NCBI RefSeq assembly: GCF_003012735.1
Contig: NZ_PXYI01000009.1
Span: 62,001-126,000 of the forward strand
Source of the DNA: Allosphingosinicella deserti
Lineage (GTDB): Bacteria; Pseudomonadota; Alphaproteobacteria; Sphingomonadales; Sphingomonadaceae
Reading direction: 5' to 3'
Length of the DNA stretch: 64,000 nucleotides
Shown here: positions 62,355-64,000 of the stretch, in pieces
Layout of the letters: each line of letters begins with the position of its first letter
How positions within the stretch are numbered: position 1 is the stretch's first letter
The notes under the pieces: generated by a model
Databases searched by the model: none
Told to the model about the DNA's origin: nothing
Seen by the model: the letters and a program-made list of their open reading frames with translations, nothing else
Position numbers and translations under genes: made by a program

Positions 62355-63455
62355 ATGCACGACGACAAGAACATGCGGTCGGTTCTCCTGCTTCCGCGCC
62401 GGGCGCTGATCACCTGTGCCTCGGCTGCTGCCCTCGCCTTTCCATTCGGGAGAGCGGCCTTCGCCGGGCAAGCGGCGGCGAACGATCTCGCTGCGCATGC
62501 CCACGACTGGGATTGGCTGAAGGGCAATTGGAACGTGTGGCACCGACGGCTCAAGGATCGCCTCGTGGGCAGCACCGAGTGGCAGGAGTTCGGAGGCAAG
62601 AGCGCCCTCTGGTTGGGTCTCGCCGGGCTTGCCACGATCGACGACAATATCGTCGACATCCCGAGTGGGAGCTATCGCGGGCTGACGGTACGCACCTTCG
62701 ATCCCGCCAGCGGCCTGTGGTCGATCTGGTGGCTGGACGGGCGCAATCCGACGGTCATCGATCCGCCGGTGCGGGGCCGTTTCGACGGCGACAACGCAGC
62801 CTTCGTCGGACCGGACACGTTCAAGGGCCGGCCCGTAACCGTGCGGTTTCGCTGGCTCGACGTCCATTCCACGCGCCCCCATTGGGAGCAGGCAATGTCC
62901 GCCGACGCGGGCAAGAGCTGGGAGGTCAATTGGGAGAATTTCTTCACGCGAACATCGGCCATTGCCACGCCGCTCGATCGCTTCTCCGATCGGAACCGTG
63001 ATTTCGACTTCCTGGTGGGTCGGTGGGCGGTTCGGCACCGGCGCCTGAAACAGCGGCTTTCGGGAAGTGAAGCATGGGAGACCTTCACCGGCACGCTCGA
63101 CAATCTGCCGGTTCTGGGCGGCTGGGCCAACATCGGTGACAATGTGATGGCGCGAGCGAACGGCCCCACCCGCAGCATCGGACTGCGTGCGTTTGATCCC
63201 AAGGCTCAATCATGGTCGAGCTGGTGGATAGACGGTCACAACCCCTCGGTAATCGGGCCTCCCCTGCACGGCCGGTTCGCCGATGGAGTGGCGACATTCG
63301 AAGGCGACGATGTCCAGGATGGCAGACCGGTCCGCACACGGGTGCGCTGGTCACGGATCACCTCGTTATCGGCGCGCTGGGAACAGGCGATGTCGGCGGA
63401 CGGCGGCGAGACCTGGGAGACGAACTGGATCAGCGACTTCGAGCGGCGCGCATGA
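62355..63455 (+). CDS. Secreted protein with internal tandem duplication
   Basis: A 366-residue exported protein with an RR-containing signal (LLLPRRALITCASAAALAF). The mature part consists of two repeats of about 147 residues (about 51-197 and 217-363). Each begins with D-F/W-L-G-W and carries NVWHRRLKDRLVGS/AVRHRRLKQRLSGS, then SIWWLDGRNPTVIDPP/SSWWIDGHNPSVIGPP and WEQAMSADAG/WEQAMSADGG. The repeat resembles the DUF1579-like calycin/heme-binding fold proteins, which is only a tentative family. GGGAGG lies six bases before the ATG. It overlaps the PD40 gene by 4 bp. Confidence 0.75.
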   Translation: MHDDKNMRSVLLLPRRALITCASAAALAFPFGRAAFAGQAAANDLAAHAHDWDWLKGNWNVWHRRLKDRLVGSTEWQEFGGKSALWLGLAGLATIDDNIVDIPSGSYRGLTVRTFDPASGLWSIWWLDGRNPTVIDPPVRGRFDGDNAAFVGPDTFKGRPVTVRFRWLDVHSTRPHWEQAMSADAGKSWEVNWENFFTRTSAIATPLDRFSDRNRDFDFLVGRWAVRHRRLKQRLSGSEAWETFTGTLDNLPVLGGWANIGDNVMARANGPTRSIGLRAFDPKAQSWSSWWIDGHNPSVIGPPLHGRFADGVATFEGDDVQDGRPVRTRVRWSRITSLSARWEQAMSADGGETWETNWISDFERRA

Positions 63456-64000
63456 CCAGACGGGCGCGATTGTCGTGGTTCGGCCGCTGCCTTGCCTGTA
63501 CCCTGATGATCGGCGCGTCCCGAGGGGCTCCGTCAGAGAATGTCGAGTTGCTCGGCGTCGCTGAACTGTTCGCTCCGGGCGTCGCATCGACGAACCACTC
63601 AGAGGTGCGACTCACCGTCAGCCCGGATGGACGTACGGCCATGTGGTTCAGCCGCGACCGCCCTGGCGGGCCCGGAGGCTACGACATCTGGGTTTCCCGT
63701 CGATCGGCAGCCGGCTGGAGCCCGGCGCGGCCGGCTTCGTTCAACAGCGCCGGTCGCGACTTCGATCCTGCTTTCTCGGCAGACGGGCGCACCCTCTTCT
63801 TCTGCTCGGACCGGCAAGGCGGTTCTGGCGGCGACGATCTCTATCGGGTCGCGGTCACTCGGGAAGGCTTCGGGGCGCCCATCAATCTCGGTCCCAAGGT
63901 CAACAGCCCGGCGGACGAGTTTGCGCCGATGCTTTCGCCCAACGGCAGGAAATTGCTGTTCTCGAGCGATCGTCCGGGCGGCTCGGGCGGCCACGATCTG
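63452..64000 (+). CDS. PD40/TolB-like beta-propeller protein, 5' part
   Basis: This frame starts at an ATG overlapping the previous stop by 4 bp and is still open at the right edge, so 183 codons are visible. A short hydrophobic stretch (LACTLMIGASRGA) may be a signal. Repeats of the PD40 type recur about every 50 residues: LTVSPDGRTAMWFSRD with PGGPGGYDIW, FSADGRTLFFCSD with GGSGGDDLY, and LSPNGRKLLFSSD with GGSGGHDL. These are WD40-like strands as in TolB and peptidoglycan-associated propellers. Co-transcription with the duplicated-domain protein suggests a shared envelope role. Confidence 0.75.
   Translation, partial: MTRRARLSWFGRCLACTLMIGASRGAPSENVELLGVAELFAPGVASTNHSEVRLTVSPDGRTAMWFSRDRPGGPGGYDIWVSRRSAAGWSPARPASFNSAGRDFDPAFSADGRTLFFCSDRQGGSGGDDLYRVAVTREGFGAPINLGPKVNSPADEFAPMLSPNGRKLLFSSDRPGGSGGHDL

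Noticed and set aside
1-64000. Mobile elements, CRISPR arrays, toxin-antitoxin pairs and prophage genes
   Set aside because: I found no transposase, integrase, direct-repeat spacer arrays or phage structural genes. The ParA/RHH pair has a TPR-SPOR gene, not a plasmid replication context.

Overview
The window reads as chromosomal DNA of an alphaproteobacterium, most likely a Sphingomonas-type member of the Sphingomonadales. The evidence is high GC, very dense coding with many 1-8 bp gene overlaps, a DivL-type pseudo-histidine kinase, HdaA, GatCAB with a non-discriminating-type AspRS, and many small sphingomonad-style secreted proteins. I see no transposase, integrase, prophage, rRNA or CRISPR array. 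One tRNA gene, tRNA-Leu(UAG), is present. Long open frames opposite real genes are common and are GC-rich shadows.

Layout. 1-8.4 kb (minus strand): tig, a GT2 glycosyltransferase, clpP, clpX, divL, tsaE and amgK (cut by the window edge). 8.5-14.6 kb: tRNA-Leu, an aldo/keto reductase, a two-component system behind an RcnB-like secreted protein, pncB, and two tandem paralogous small zinc-ribbon proteins. 14.6-18 kb: gatCAB. 18-22.4 kb: a DUF4153 membrane protein, then DUF3089-ruvX-pyrB. 22.4-26.9 kb: a ParA / ribbon-helix-helix / TPR-SPOR lipoprotein operon divergent from a Sel1-SPOR protein, then a PilZ-like protein. 27-32.7 kb: greB, an EF-hand lipoprotein, ppk2, aspS, rnd, an I78-type inhibitor and an ABM-fold protein. 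32.7-41 kb: a tight operon DUF2066-hdaA-ppk1-ppx divergent from purM-purN-sulfotransferase. 41-50 kb: ndk, a secreted M20-family protein with unusual metal-ligand positions, an ABM protein, a GST, an L,D-transpeptidase, a polysaccharide deacetylase, a VOC protein, a patatin with membrane helices and a MetX-like hydrolase. 51-54.5 kb: one OmpR-type regulator flanked by two paralogous sensor kinases. 54.6-58 kb: beta-carbonic anhydrase, SulP transporter and a retropepsin-like/PDZ protein. 58-64 kb: a nitrilase-family amidase, a PLP ammonia-lyase divergent from an Lrp regulator, a GST, a LysR regulator, a duplicated-domain secreted protein, and a PD40 beta-propeller protein cut by the right edge.

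How the genes fit together. Cell-cycle and proteostasis functions (ClpXP, trigger factor, DivL, HdaA) lie close to polyphosphate metabolism (PPK1, PPX, PPK2). GatCAB and a non-discriminating-type AspRS together imply tRNA-dependent amidation for Asn-tRNA and/or Gln-tRNA. The carbonic anhydrase and SulP pair suggests bicarbonate uptake. The items I consider least explained are the ParA-RHH-SPOR locus, the two-kinase/one-regulator module, the M20 protein with substituted metal ligands, the tandem zinc-ribbon proteins, and the His-rich, Lys/Ala-rich tail on trigger factor.
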